Origin: an uncultured Shewanella sp.
Lineage (GTDB): Bacteria; Pseudomonadota; Gammaproteobacteria; Enterobacterales; Shewanellaceae
Direction: 5' to 3'
Assembly: GCF_947495455.1 (NCBI RefSeq)
Contig: NZ_CANLZC010000031.1
Coordinates: forward strand, 1-50,249
DNA length: 50,249 bases
Under the pieces are notes generated by a model. It was not told the DNA's origin. It did no database searches and worked only from the letters and a program-made list of their open reading frames with translations. Positions 41,001-46,540 of this stretch are shown in pieces. A program made the position numbers and the translations under genes. Position 1 is the stretch's first letter. The number at the start of each line of letters is the position of its first letter.

Positions 41001-41983
41001 AGCATGAAGAAGGAGGCTATACCTTTACTCCAGCAGAAGGTTTTACAGGTGTAGCCCATATTGCTTTTGTTGCATCAGATGGTGAAAACAGTAAAGAAAG
41101 CCATTTTAAGGTCAATGTGCAATCGAGTTCACAAGAACAAGCTTTAGTCATGTCTGATGACGGCTCAATTATTTTTAGTATGGCGCAAGTTGTACAAGAA
41201 TTAGGGTTAGAAACCGCCGATTTGGTGAATGAGCTCCATTATAAAGGAGACTTTGGCACATTAATCGATAATGGAGATGGTGATACTCATACGTTTTGGC
41301 CCATGACAGGTTTTGATGGGAAATTACCCATAGAAGCGCAACTGCATAATGGAGAGGCTTCAAAAGTCGAGTTTGCTATTTCTCTGCAGGAGGAAGGTGA
41401 TGGTGATCTTGATACTCCCCTTAATGTCCCTGATGATAATGTTGATCTTAATGTTCCTGCAGAAGAAGTGCGATTAGATGAGCCGTTCGTACCTGATTTC
41501 ACTGCGGCTCCTGGTGGTGAGGTGAGAATGAAGGTTCCTGAGGAAATCCTAGCGGATCAAGAAGACATGGATTATGTACTTATTTCTAATTTGCCCGAGG
41601 ATGCTAATGTGCTGGGTGGGATTGAGCAAGATGATGGGAGTGTGATGATGACAGGGGATCTATCACAGTCAGTTATTGTTCATTTTGGCGATCATTTTTC
41701 CGGTGAGCTTGGAGTCCATTTTCAGGCCTATGATGGTCTTGATAAGCCAATATCTGATGCAAGTCATGATGTTAATATTAAAGTGAGTGAAGAGTATGCG
41801 CTTGGATCTGGTCCAATAGAGAATGTCCCCGATATTGATATGATAACCGATCAGCCGCAAGGTTGGACTCAAGCTGATGCAAGAGACAAGGGGGTTGATG
41901 TGATGGATGATAGCACGGGCTTTGAGAATGACCCTATGGAGAGAGACTCATTCCAAAATGATGTTGATGATAATTTAACCTAA
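29072..41983 (+). CDS. Giant acidic tandem-95/cadherin-like repeat protein, presumed type I secreted surface protein
   Basis: I choose the ATG at 29072, giving 4303 residues, because GGAGG ends seven bases upstream; the frame could extend six codons to a TTG. There is no signal peptide. After an acidic low-complexity start come cadherin-like repeats, then a DUF4114-type block (about residues 410-846) with the calcium-site motif GGGDRDYDDF. Eight repeats of 98 residues follow (about 850-1633), then a unique domain (1633-1920), one diverged repeat, six more repeats (2008-2598), a second copy of the unique domain (2598-2886), a second DUF4114 block (3081-3517) and more cadherin-like domains. The last ~60 residues are acidic and end DDNLT. 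No RTX nonapeptides and no LapG-type cleavage site were seen. Adhesion or biofilm function is inferred from architecture and the divergent secretion operon. Confidence 0.9.
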   Translation: MATDPKDPKHPLNNAEEQIVTDDAAASSTNAKNQEESAAIAAATASGEAHFADDKRNALNEGETGAGHGDDVASSAKRTLQPDEEVKAKSADIAQSKVIDSQKLAEEREEPISSSNIGDQSVGGKPLDSALDANDANNIQTEGNNLASSIGDSAVSGAGGQDEASEQSRVEDEFDTKTTTETFEVDVLDTVDDDANVNLEDEFDSQTTSQVIEVQVDAVNDGPTADDLDLVMQEDGRLLITAEALLANSHDIDGDDLSIFAVQYDDKDGVLKPIPNTDDYYFLPNKDFSGDVRLTYQVSDGTETVSARINIHVEEINDTPIILGSLAYSMDEDGHLHLSQAQLLHNAEDIEGDHLVAENLSIGDFGTVIANKNGSFTIVPDQHYSGELELLFDVSDGASRVQQVMKIDVEAVADAPELEITDPDGNDLSNSKVTIDPDDTFELNIGAVLVDQDLSETLTVTLDGVPKGSVINVDGDALLQNQANGLQSFEETQVTITFEGESAGYQNSVGVYKVDESGHLKDVEIIFDNASAQGSGGALIAGESSFTFNIGEGEHFNLFTVPNGARTVSKLSQNDGQFVFRNDDGTPATMDSISPQLVFISDEKEVVVTGAAGDAVYHGGDSRNLNADNIVHTRTELNEDNEIIYGFEDLFGGGDRDYDDFTFSIDMGAVNNQLYAGEIMVDESESIQLPTSAISETIQISLPDDFSREFDIRVEATARELSNDDTSTVFQTVHVDAREHAPETESKGATIDEDGDYIFTLDDFPFVDQNEADTLDSISIVALPLNGKMQLGDEPISDNQVISRADIEAGLLSYHSELNFNGEVNLTYTVSDGELHSQPQAFTINVDPVNDPVIAKADKVETLEDTKTVFKAKDLLRNDEDVDGDKLHITDVHASRDTHGKVSLNKEGDVVFIPEKDFFGEAVFEYTVSDLAGSTDTAKVTINVTPDNDPVIAKADKVEAQEDSKTVFKAKDLLRNDEDADGDKLYIAEVIPGRDTHGKVSLNEEGDVVFIPEENFFGEAVFEYTVSDSMGSTDTAKVTINVTPDNDPVIAHQDWVDSQEDTKTVFKAKDLLRNDEDIDGDKLHITDVHAGRDTHGEVSLNKEGDVVFVPEKNFFGEAVFEYTVSDGAGSTDTAKVTINVTPDNDPVIAKADKVEAQEDSKTVFTAKELLANDFDVDKDQLYITHVDTGPQTHGEAYLNEAGNVVFIPEKNFFGEAVFEYTVSDLAGSTDTAKVTINVTPENDPVIAKDDWEETQEDTKTVFKAKDLLRNDEDADGDKLHITDVQAGRDTHGEVSLNKEGDVVFVPEKNFFGEAVFEYTVSDGAGSTDTAKVMINVTPDNDPVIAKADKVGAQEDTKTVFTAKELLANDFDVDKDQLYITHVETGPQTHGEAYLNGAGNVVFIPEKDYFGEAVFEYTVSDLAGSTDTAKVTINVTPENDPVIAKADKVEAKEDSKTVFKAKDLLRNDEDVDGDKLHITDVQAGRDTHGEVSLNKEGDVVFVPEKNFFGEAVFEYTVSDGAGSSDTAKVTINVTPENDPVIAKADKVETQEDSKTVFKAKDLLRNDEDVDDDKLHITDVYAGRDTHGKVSLNEEGDVVFIPEKNFFGEAVFEYTVSDGAGGSDKANVTVLVTPENDPVIARDDYTMNAEPLIRLDVEPEHGVLQYQDHEGHWQDMEVGVEYSADLQVQFKPDIEDILSHTVDTQIGTFGGKATMSDWGELAKDGRSVTWSDDDVSVTLSTNDRLKIWNNDGGVDSIGRGIADDDSRGFKTPSESVRIDIEGADYNQAVVHLSGLGENFTENASHPTAIIIKAFDADGNVIGEQGGYKENDGGTTGDYVFVTEHPIDHFIVTSDAMSGDYVISGLTLSRTASAEVQLTTIYADGQEEINSTALNITHEHADESINLTEALIPQFEEVTEIPITTVEDGQLVLSSKDLLKNDFDLDGDPLSIIDVHATDDTFGEVMIDPQGQIVFTPRADFHGKSSFDYTVTDGHGSVDTATVFVTVNSENDLVIATADKVEAQEDTKTVFKARDLLRNDEDADGDKLYITDVHAGRDTHGEVSLNKDGDVVFIPEKNFFGEAIFEYTVSDGVGSTDTAKVTINVTPDNDPVIAKADKVEAQEDTKTVFTAKELLANDFDVDNEHLYITAVHVGPETHGDAYVNEFGDVVFIPEANYFGKAVFEYTVSDGAGSQDIAAVTIKVSEVNDPVIALDDWVETQEDTKTVFTAKELLANDADVDNDDLKIIDVHLGPDSHGKAYVNDSGDVVFIPEKNYFGEAVFEYTVSDGMGSSDKAAVNVHISEENDPVIAKDDKVEAKEDHITVFAAKELLGNDFDADNEYLHIIDVHVGPETHGDAYVNEFGDVVFIPEANYFGKAVFEYTVSDHAGSQDTAAVTIKVSEVNDPVIALDDWVETQEDTKTVFTAKELLGNDFDADNEGLQIIDVHLGPDSHGKAYVNDSGDVVFIPEKNYFGEAVFEYTVSDGMGSSDKAAVNVYITPDNDPVIAKDDKVEAKEDHITVFSAKELVGNDFDAENAYLQITDVHVGPETHGKAYVNEFGDVVFIPEKDFFGEAVFEYTVSDGMGSADKTSVTVLVTPENDPVIARDDYGLAPKEPMIRLDELPEYGVMQYLDGVEWKEMEVGVEYSAHTQVQFITNTEEVREITRDIRVGSFDRNDDNSTFSGTVSVNDWGKVFGDHAVFETDDGVKITTSVSNGVLTPWNGEGHVGSGIGNGTDNGLSNDEFLKVKVEAEAINQVTFSLDGLGSYFDKESSHATEVIITAYDAHGKVIDSQGGFRDSGKEFDQYQFTTDRPVDHFTLGTQGGDGTYVVQSMIVSRTATDEVKMTTIQGDGSELHNFVHLDLNHDTADTPLDLTEQLIEIDNTIDIAPFTVSEDSALTFTSKELLKNDFDLDGDVLSIVEVRATDETHGEVHMDEHGNILFTPAPDYHGPASFEYTVTDGNDSFDTATVFVEVTPVNDAPEIQGQVDDPQTGNNKTLFEPSINEDGQFILTDADILEHVTDIDGDLVKVTEVSYGHNDGELLMIEEGVYQFTPKPNWNGDVELDISVTDEGGLSDHGHVRFTVEAVADAPELEITDFDGNDLSNSTMIIDPDDTLELNIGAALVDQDLSETLTVTLDGVPKGSVINVDGDALLQNQANGLQSFEETQVTITFEGESAGYQNSVGVYKVDESGNIKDVEIIFDNASAQGSGGALIAGESSFTFNIGEGEHFNLFTVPNGAGTVSQLSQNDGQFVFRNDDGTPATMDSISPQLVFISDEKEVVVTGAAGDAVYHGGDSRNLNADNIVHTRTELNEDNEIIYGFEDLYGGGDEDFNDFIFSIDMGVVNNQLYAGEIMVDESESIQLPSTAINETIQISLPDDFSGEFDIRVEATARELSNDDTSTVSQTVHVDAREHAPESESKGATIDEDGDYIFTLDDFPFMDQNEADTLDSISIVALPLNGQVQLGDEPISDNQVISRADIEAGLLSYHSELNFNGEVHLTYTVSDGELHSQPQAFTINVEPVNDAPNAPALTIDGKEDQIVTIDPDFILQQVTDVEGDDITLKGLSVRHPENAILQQQPDGMFHLIMPPNFFGAVELGYQVSDGKEVVNGSLNVDIIQVNDKPFTEGNAHLTTHEDGAFTFNESDVLNLFGDIDTDNLVISRIITAKGEKGGKLVDNGDGNWTFSPAPNFAGTSDIHVIVTDGEFETSLNMPIYVRPVADGVVITTAHEGPLIFDEDSTGHLNLNMMMVDDSEILSHFTITGFPVGFEVSDGINTIIITEVGQVLNATKWDVGALELTPPDNFSGNFFLTVSATTVDYGDEASQPVSAQASIPSGDFEMEHDEPLLLTTAELLEMADSVDDNQEAHVHMVSFAKPNQGNIVDNGDGTWLVNAAKEITGELDIIYVVEQGGILHDAQSSIAVKGEDGIHQGVTVDAVVTTDVDEGNQLSFNDEDMLAQLSGDDLQIDSVFLSEGKGLLEEHEEGGYTFTPAEGFTGVAHIAFVASDGENSKESHFKVNVQSSSQEQALVMSDDGSIIFSMAQVVQELGLETADLVNELHYKGDFGTLIDNGDGDTHTFWPMTGFDGKLPIEAQLHNGEASKVEFAISLQEEGDGDLDTPLNVPDDNVDLNVPAEEVRLDEPFVPDFTAAPGGEVRMKVPEEILADQEDMDYVLISNLPEDANVLGGIEQDDGSVMMTGDLSQSVIVHFGDHFSGELGVHFQAYDGLDKPISDASHDVNIKVSEEYALGSGPIENVPDIDMITDQPQGWTQADARDKGVDVMDDSTGFENDPMERDSFQNDVDDNLT
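30301..31609 (+). repeat. DUF4114-containing block, copy 1
   Basis: This 1.3-kb part of the giant gene recurs at 38314-39622 with a constant offset of 8013 bp, that is, without indels at the points checked. Changes are mostly scattered single bases, with a small cluster around the GGGD motif. Confidence 0.85.
31618..33970 (+). repeat. First tandem-95 array, eight units of 294 bp
   Basis: Eight in-frame units of exactly 294 bp (98 residues) each begin near NDPVIA. Two unit types are mixed: five or six with LLRNDEDxDGDKL and GRDTHG, and two (units 4 and 6) with LLANDFDVDKDQL and GPQTHG. Units are nearly identical in DNA over long stretches, indicating recent homogenisation. Confidence 0.9.
35095..36866 (+). 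repeat. Second tandem-95 array, six units with 588-bp higher-order period
   Basis: Six units of about 294 bp. From the third unit on, two types alternate: ALDDWVETQEDTKTVF with GPDSHG, and KDDKVEAKEDHITVF with GPETHG. Matching sites such as CCCGTTATCGCGC recur 588 bp apart, so a two-unit block was duplicated. Confidence 0.88.
38314..39622 (+). repeat. DUF4114-containing block, copy 2
   Basis: Second copy of the 30301-31609 block. Its metal-site motif reads GGGDEDFNDF rather than GGGDRDYDDF, whereas the surrounding ~400 residues are almost unchanged. Confidence 0.85.
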
Positions 41984-42113
41984 GATGATAGTTTTTGATT
42001 TTTTTGGTGCTATTACCTTCTGATTTTAATGAGTGGATCATTATTAGCTTATGGAAAGGGGGGGAATAATCTGAGTTTTTTCTTGAGTTAATCAATAACT
42101 CAAAGTTGTTACT

Positions 42114-42345
42114 TAACCTGAACTCGGGATATTGAGTGTCAACAATTTGAGGTAACCCATTCAATATTAAAAGATTGAATGAAATTGGGTCATTCTTTAT
42201 TTTCGGACTTGGCTTAATATTGCAATTTTTGTCGATATCAAGGCGGGATTTCGTATCTAATAGCGGGCTATTAGTAGAAAGCACAACACAGATAGGGGCA
42301 AAAATAGTGCTATTAAGGGGCGCTGCTTATCCCGAGTTCAGGTTA
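42114..42345. repeat. Segment bounded by 18-bp inverted repeats, possible MITE
   Basis: TAACCTGAACTCGGGATA at the left end and its exact complement at the right end (42328-42345) bracket 232 bp with no transposase. No target-site duplication is evident: the flanks read TTACT and TTTAT. It could be a miniature element or an intergenic repeat family. Confidence 0.5.
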
Positions 42346-42686
42346 TTTATATGTTCAACAGCGGAGATATTGTGATGCATATAATCTTCAATACTTCGAT
42401 ACTTCGATACTTTGATACTTTGATATTAGAAGGTCATCCACTCTTTTCCAATAATAGCAATATCATTGATACAAGTAGATGAAGACAGATTTGTAGAGAC
42501 ATTTCTAGAGACTATTTCTAAAGGCTATGGCTGCTATTTTTTATAGCAAAATTCCTATTCGTCAAAAACTTCTATTTATCTATCAGTGTAAAACCTCTTG
42601 CTTTTTACTAGACATCAAAGGCGTTTTGACTAGCATTTTTCGATTTTGTTAAAAATTACCTTCTTTTTTAGTTAAGTTTGTTATAA

Positions 42687-42706
42687 ATTAAAACAACTGT
42701 TTAAAT
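42687..42706. promoter_or_regulatory. Palindromic operator candidate upstream of acyl-CoA dehydrogenase gene
   Basis: ATTAAAACA-AC-TGTTTAAAT is an imperfect palindrome 23 bp before the start codon. Its AAACA/TGTTT core resembles sites of PsrA-type TetR regulators of fatty-acid degradation in gammaproteobacteria. That link is inference; only the palindrome is seen. Confidence 0.3.
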
Positions 42707-42729
42707 CTAACGTTTGAGAAATTTTTGTC

Positions 42730-44484
42730 ATGAATCCATATAGCGCCCCTTTAGCAGATATGCAATTTTTACTTGAGCGAGTCTTTGATGCGCCAACCAC
42801 ATGGTCATCTTTGCCTGAATTGGCTGATACGCTTGATATTGAAACGGCTTTGGCTATTTTGACGGAGTCGAGCAAAGTGAGTCGAGAGTTAATTCACCCC
42901 TTAAATCGCAATGGAGATGAAGAAGGTGTTGTTCATAAAGGCAATGAGGTTATTACTCCCAAAGGCTTTAAAAATGTCTATAAAGAGTATGCTGAAGGCG
43001 GTTGGATTGGATTATGTGGCGATCCTGCATTTGGCGGAATGGGAATGCCAAAAATGTTAGGTGTACTGGTCGATGAAATGGCTTACAGCGCATCGAATGC
43101 TTTTACTTTATATGGCTCCTTAACTGCTGGGGCTGCATTATGTATTCATGCTCACGGTAACGAAGAGATTAAAAGCACTTATTTGCCCTTTCTATATAGC
43201 GGTGAATGGACTGGCGCCATGGATATGACTGAGCCACAATCAGGCTCCGATTTAAAAGGTATTCGAACAAAAGCGCTGCCGCAATCAGACGGTAGTTACC
43301 ATCTCAATGGCAGTAAAATTTTTATTACAGGAGGGGATCATGATTTAACGGATAACGTGATCCACTTAGTGTTAGCAAAATTGCCTGATAGTCATGGCCT
43401 CTCATTATTTTTAGTGCCCAAAATATTGGTGGATGACAAGGGTCAACTAGGAGAAGAAAATGGGGTCACTGTGGGGGCCATCGAACATAAAATGGGCTTA
43501 AAAGCATCATCGACTTGTGTGATGAATTTTGATAATGCTACAGGCTATTTAATTGGTGAAGCCAATCGTGGCTTAATGTGTATGTTTACTATGATGAACT
43601 ACGAGCGATTGGCCATTGGTATTCAAGGGCTAGGCACATCACAAGCGGCGTATCAAATGGCATCTGAATACGCTAAAGAACGCAAGCAAGGGGTTGCTGC
43701 AGGCTCATCATCTCATATAGAAAGTCATCCCATCATTGTACATGGCGACGTGAGAAGAATGTTGTTAACAATGAAATGTTTAACAGAAGCGGGCCGAGCG
43801 CTATCAGTGTATACTGGGCAACAATTAGATTTAGCGAAATATGCACAAGGTGAGGTCCAAGATAAAGCATGCCAATATGTTGGGTTACTGACGCCTGTTG
43901 CGAAAGCATTTTTAACTGATCGTGGTTTAGATACTGCCATTATGGGGCAGCAAGTCTTTGGTGGTCATGGCTATATTCGTGAAACGGGCATAGAGCAGTT
44001 AGTCAGAGATACGCGTATTGCCCAAATCTATGAAGGAACAAATGGCATACAAGCCATCGATTTTCTTGGACGCAAAGTGACGGCAGATAATGGAGAGGCG
44101 TTACAAAGCTTTATTAAAGAGCACCAAAGTAAAATAAGCCAGATGTTAAATGTGCCGCCACATTATAAACAACGAGTGACTGAATTATTGAGTGCTTTAT
44201 TGGATACCACGATGAAAGTGAATGAATATAAAGTCTCATCTCCCGCTTTAGTCAATGCTTGTGCGGTCGACTTCTTAGATGCATTTGGCTATATTTTATA
44301 TGGTTACTTTTGGTTGGCTATGGTTGATGCGGCAAAAGATCATTCTGATGAAGAGTTTAAGCAACAAAAACAACATCTGATGACATTTTACTTTGATAAA
44401 ATGATTGCTAAAGCTGATTTTCACTTAAGTCAAGTTAATAGCGGCGATAGTGCGACTATGACCATGCCTGAATCTCTATTTTAG
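42730..44484 (+). CDS. Acyl-CoA dehydrogenase family protein (large, ~580-residue type)
   Basis: The 584-residue flavoprotein homologue has the usual order: an N-terminal helical domain with GGWIGLCGDPAFGGMGMP, a middle beta-domain with MDMTEPQSGSDLKGI and ITGGDH, and a C-terminal helical domain with RIAQIYEGTNGIQAIDFLGRK. Glu435 in YEGTNG fits the catalytic base. The extra ~130 C-terminal residues place it with the large acyl-CoA dehydrogenases that carry a C-terminal extension, including DmdC-like enzymes. It should catalyse alpha-beta dehydrogenation of an acyl-CoA with electron-transfer flavoprotein as acceptor; chain length is not predictable. It is a single gene, convergent with dacB, with a palindromic operator candidate just upstream. 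Confidence 0.92.
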   Translation: MNPYSAPLADMQFLLERVFDAPTTWSSLPELADTLDIETALAILTESSKVSRELIHPLNRNGDEEGVVHKGNEVITPKGFKNVYKEYAEGGWIGLCGDPAFGGMGMPKMLGVLVDEMAYSASNAFTLYGSLTAGAALCIHAHGNEEIKSTYLPFLYSGEWTGAMDMTEPQSGSDLKGIRTKALPQSDGSYHLNGSKIFITGGDHDLTDNVIHLVLAKLPDSHGLSLFLVPKILVDDKGQLGEENGVTVGAIEHKMGLKASSTCVMNFDNATGYLIGEANRGLMCMFTMMNYERLAIGIQGLGTSQAAYQMASEYAKERKQGVAAGSSSHIESHPIIVHGDVRRMLLTMKCLTEAGRALSVYTGQQLDLAKYAQGEVQDKACQYVGLLTPVAKAFLTDRGLDTAIMGQQVFGGHGYIRETGIEQLVRDTRIAQIYEGTNGIQAIDFLGRKVTADNGEALQSFIKEHQSKISQMLNVPPHYKQRVTELLSALLDTTMKVNEYKVSSPALVNACAVDFLDAFGYILYGYFWLAMVDAAKDHSDEEFKQQKQHLMTFYFDKMIAKADFHLSQVNSGDSATMTMPESLF

Positions 44485-44513
44485 TTAAAGCGCAAAAAGA
44501 GCAGACGCAGGAC

Positions 44514-44541
44514 GCAGACAGTTATTATGCTTACTGTCTGC
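44514..44541. terminator. Hairpin between convergent acyl-CoA dehydrogenase and dacB
   Basis: GCAGACAGT (44514-44522) and ACTGTCTGC (44533-44541) form a perfect 9-bp stem with a 10-base loop, followed by ATCATTTTA. It can serve as a terminator for the plus-strand gene and perhaps for dacB, whose stop is about 50 bp away. Confidence 0.6.
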
Positions 44542-44588
44542 ATCATTTTATGGCTTAGACTCCTTGATTTAGATGTTATTCTATCTTG

Positions 44589-46022
44589 TTATTGCCTTAC
44601 CAATAAGTTAGATAATGTGACGTTAAAAGGCATGGGTTTATCTTCCTGTGAAGACGGAATGATCCCATTTTCTAAGCTCACAAAGAGCAAGGTCTTGCCT
44701 GATTGCGTTTTGATAAACCCCGCAAGATTATTCACGCCTTGCAGTGTGCCTGTTTTTGCTATTATTCGTCCCTTTAATTTTGTTGAATGAAAGCCTAGGC
44801 GCTGTTTCAATGTTCCTTTCTCTCCCGATATGGGCAGTGCCTGCATTAAATCTTTGAATCGACTATCCGTTGCGATCAATTTAAGAATAGAGGCAAGTTG
44901 AGAAGCCGTTAATAAAGAGTAACGTGAAAGACCTGAGCCATCCGTTATAGTGGTGTTGGTGACATCAATGCCGAGAAAAGTCAGTTCATCTTTTAATGCG
45001 GCTATCCCTTGTTTGAATGAGCCCTGTTGATTGTTTTTTTGTCCCATTTTTTTGACTAAACTGTCTGCAATAAAGTTATTAGAATCAACGAGCATAGTTT
45101 CTATGAGCTGATGTAATGGTTTTGATGAGTGGGTGGATAGTAAGTGCAGATTGTGCGTTGTTTGAGTCTGTTGAATGAATTGACCTGTTAACTGGATCCC
45201 TAAAGCAGTCATGATTTGCTTTAAGGTTTGTTGGGCATAAGTTTGGGGATTTGAAACGGCTATTTGCAATTTTATTCCTGAGGGTTGAGAGAAACAACCT
45301 GTGATATGAAATTGATTTTCAGGTAATGCAACGAGCTCTAAATCGCAGGTGTCGTCTGGAGAGAAAATAGCACTGTTGATAATGTGCACTGGACTGGGAC
45401 GCTCAAAGTGTAATTGAGTGGATGCAATGGTTTGACTTGGAAGCAGTTGGGCTTTAATACAATTTTGATCTATGGCAAACTGAGAAACAGGGGCGGCATA
45501 GCATAAGGATAAATCTTCCCAGCTCCAGCCTGGCGCACGCCATTTTTCCTCATCCTTGCTTTGTAAGTAAAAATGACCTTTGATGGTGTTGAGGCCCCTT
45601 TTTTTCAGAGAATCTAATAGCGTATATAAATCTTGCCTTGTTAGGCTAGGATCGCCATCAAAGGTAATAAAAAGATTGCCGTTGAGTGTACCATTAATGA
45701 TGGGAGCATCACTGTATATTCTGGTTTTAAAGGTAAAATCTTCTCTAAGAGAAGACGTGGCAGCCACGGCTGTGAGCAGTTTCATGGTACTGGCAGGTAA
45801 AAAATGTTTTTGTGCATTATGCTCAAATAACACAGGAGAATATCCTGTTTGATCTTGGTTGGTGATGTCTTGAATAAATAGTGCTGTTTGAGAGCCTAAT
45901 GGTAAAATGGAGTGAATTTTTTCCGCTAACGATTCATCTGCGACACATGGAAGCGAGAATATCACGCTTAACAGTATTTTATTGCCCAGGTTGAATCTTA
46001 GATCCCGTATTTTTTTTAGCAT
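44589..46022 (-). CDS. dacB: D-alanyl-D-alanine carboxypeptidase/endopeptidase (PBP4 family)
   Basis: The 477-residue protein has a hydrophobic N-terminal export segment (ILLSVIFSLPCVA) and the three serine-peptidase motifs of the PBP4/peptidase S13 family. SxxK is S78-T-M-K81 in FLPASTMKLL, SxN lies in VDSNNFIADSL, and KTG is in IIAKTGTLQGV. Length equals E. coli DacB. The enzyme trims D-Ala from stem peptides and cuts cross-links in periplasmic peptidoglycan. A 59-residue membrane-protein frame ends ten bases upstream on the same strand and may be cotranscribed. Confidence 0.95.
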   Translation of the reverse strand: MLKKIRDLRFNLGNKILLSVIFSLPCVADESLAEKIHSILPLGSQTALFIQDITNQDQTGYSPVLFEHNAQKHFLPASTMKLLTAVAATSSLREDFTFKTRIYSDAPIINGTLNGNLFITFDGDPSLTRQDLYTLLDSLKKRGLNTIKGHFYLQSKDEEKWRAPGWSWEDLSLCYAAPVSQFAIDQNCIKAQLLPSQTIASTQLHFERPSPVHIINSAIFSPDDTCDLELVALPENQFHITGCFSQPSGIKLQIAVSNPQTYAQQTLKQIMTALGIQLTGQFIQQTQTTHNLHLLSTHSSKPLHQLIETMLVDSNNFIADSLVKKMGQKNNQQGSFKQGIAALKDELTFLGIDVTNTTITDGSGLSRYSLLTASQLASILKLIATDSRFKDLMQALPISGEKGTLKQRLGFHSTKLKGRIIAKTGTLQGVNNLAGFIKTQSGKTLLFVSLENGIIPSSQEDKPMPFNVTLSNLLVRQ

Positions 46023-46032
46023 TTTTGATCAC

Positions 46033-46212
46033 TTATGAGTCTGAATTTTTGTCATCATCTTTTTCCATTATTCGATATAAACGAAATGTGATAAAGAGAA
46101 CCAAAATGAGAAAGAGAGGAAATAAGAAAATGCCTAGTAGGGATTTAAAATGAAATAGCCCCCATGCTGCGAGAAGCGATAGGAGTACAGTGATAAGTGC
46201 TTTTATCGTCAT
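46033..46212 (-). CDS. Small two-helix membrane protein, unknown function
   Basis: An intact frame of 59 residues opens MTIKALITVLLSLLAAWGLF and continues with a second hydrophobic run (LGIFLFPLFLILVLFITF). It ends in a charged tail, RLYRIMEKDDDKNSDS. The two hydrophobic stretches and the acidic polar end are typical of small inner-membrane proteins and unlikely by chance. It stops ten bases before dacB on the same strand. The ribosome site is weak, which is the main doubt. Confidence 0.6.
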   Translation of the reverse strand: MTIKALITVLLSLLAAWGLFHFKSLLGIFLFPLFLILVLFITFRLYRIMEKDDDKNSDS

Positions 46213-46540
46213 AATGCTATTAATTGAAAATGTTTAGGTTGATGTTTTAGGGGCTGTTGATCTTTATTTGACCACGAAAGTTCAACAGACCCTAGTGCTT
46301 ATAATACAGTTTACTCGAAAAATGAATGGTCTTATGTTGCGATGGGGATGTTTATCAAAAATATATTTTTTTCTTAAGCCATTAACAATCAAATGTTGAT
46401 TTAATGTGGTGTTAATAGTCGTTAAATAGAATGAATTGTTTTAAATTTGTATATTTTAGCCAAAGTGAAAAACTTTGGCCTGAGATGATAATTTTTATAT
46501 TATTTGATTTATGATGGGGTGATCCAATAGCGATAGAGAT
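46213..46540. other. Intergenic region with 13-bp inverted repeat
   Basis: Nothing coding is seen. TAGGGGCTGTTGA (46248-46260) and TCAACAGACCCTA (46282-46294) form a 12-of-13 inverted repeat with a 21-base loop. The same 13-mer recurs at 47597-47609. The rest is AT-rich and probably includes the end of the YvcK-like gene's transcript. Confidence 0.5.

Larger units (their letters stand above)
41984..42729. other. Intergenic region with inverted repeat and 8-bp tandem repeat
   Basis: No gene is supported in these 746 bp. An 18-bp perfect inverted repeat (42114-42131 and 42328-42345) encloses a 232-bp segment. At 42391-42422 the unit ATACTTCG/ATACTTTG is repeated four times. A palindrome close to the next gene is listed separately. 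I see no clear terminator for the giant gene. Confidence 0.55.

Noticed and set aside
42175..42375. 66-codon frame crossing the 18-bp inverted repeat
   Set aside because: It runs through the repeat arm, which is non-coding in character, and has no recognisable features.
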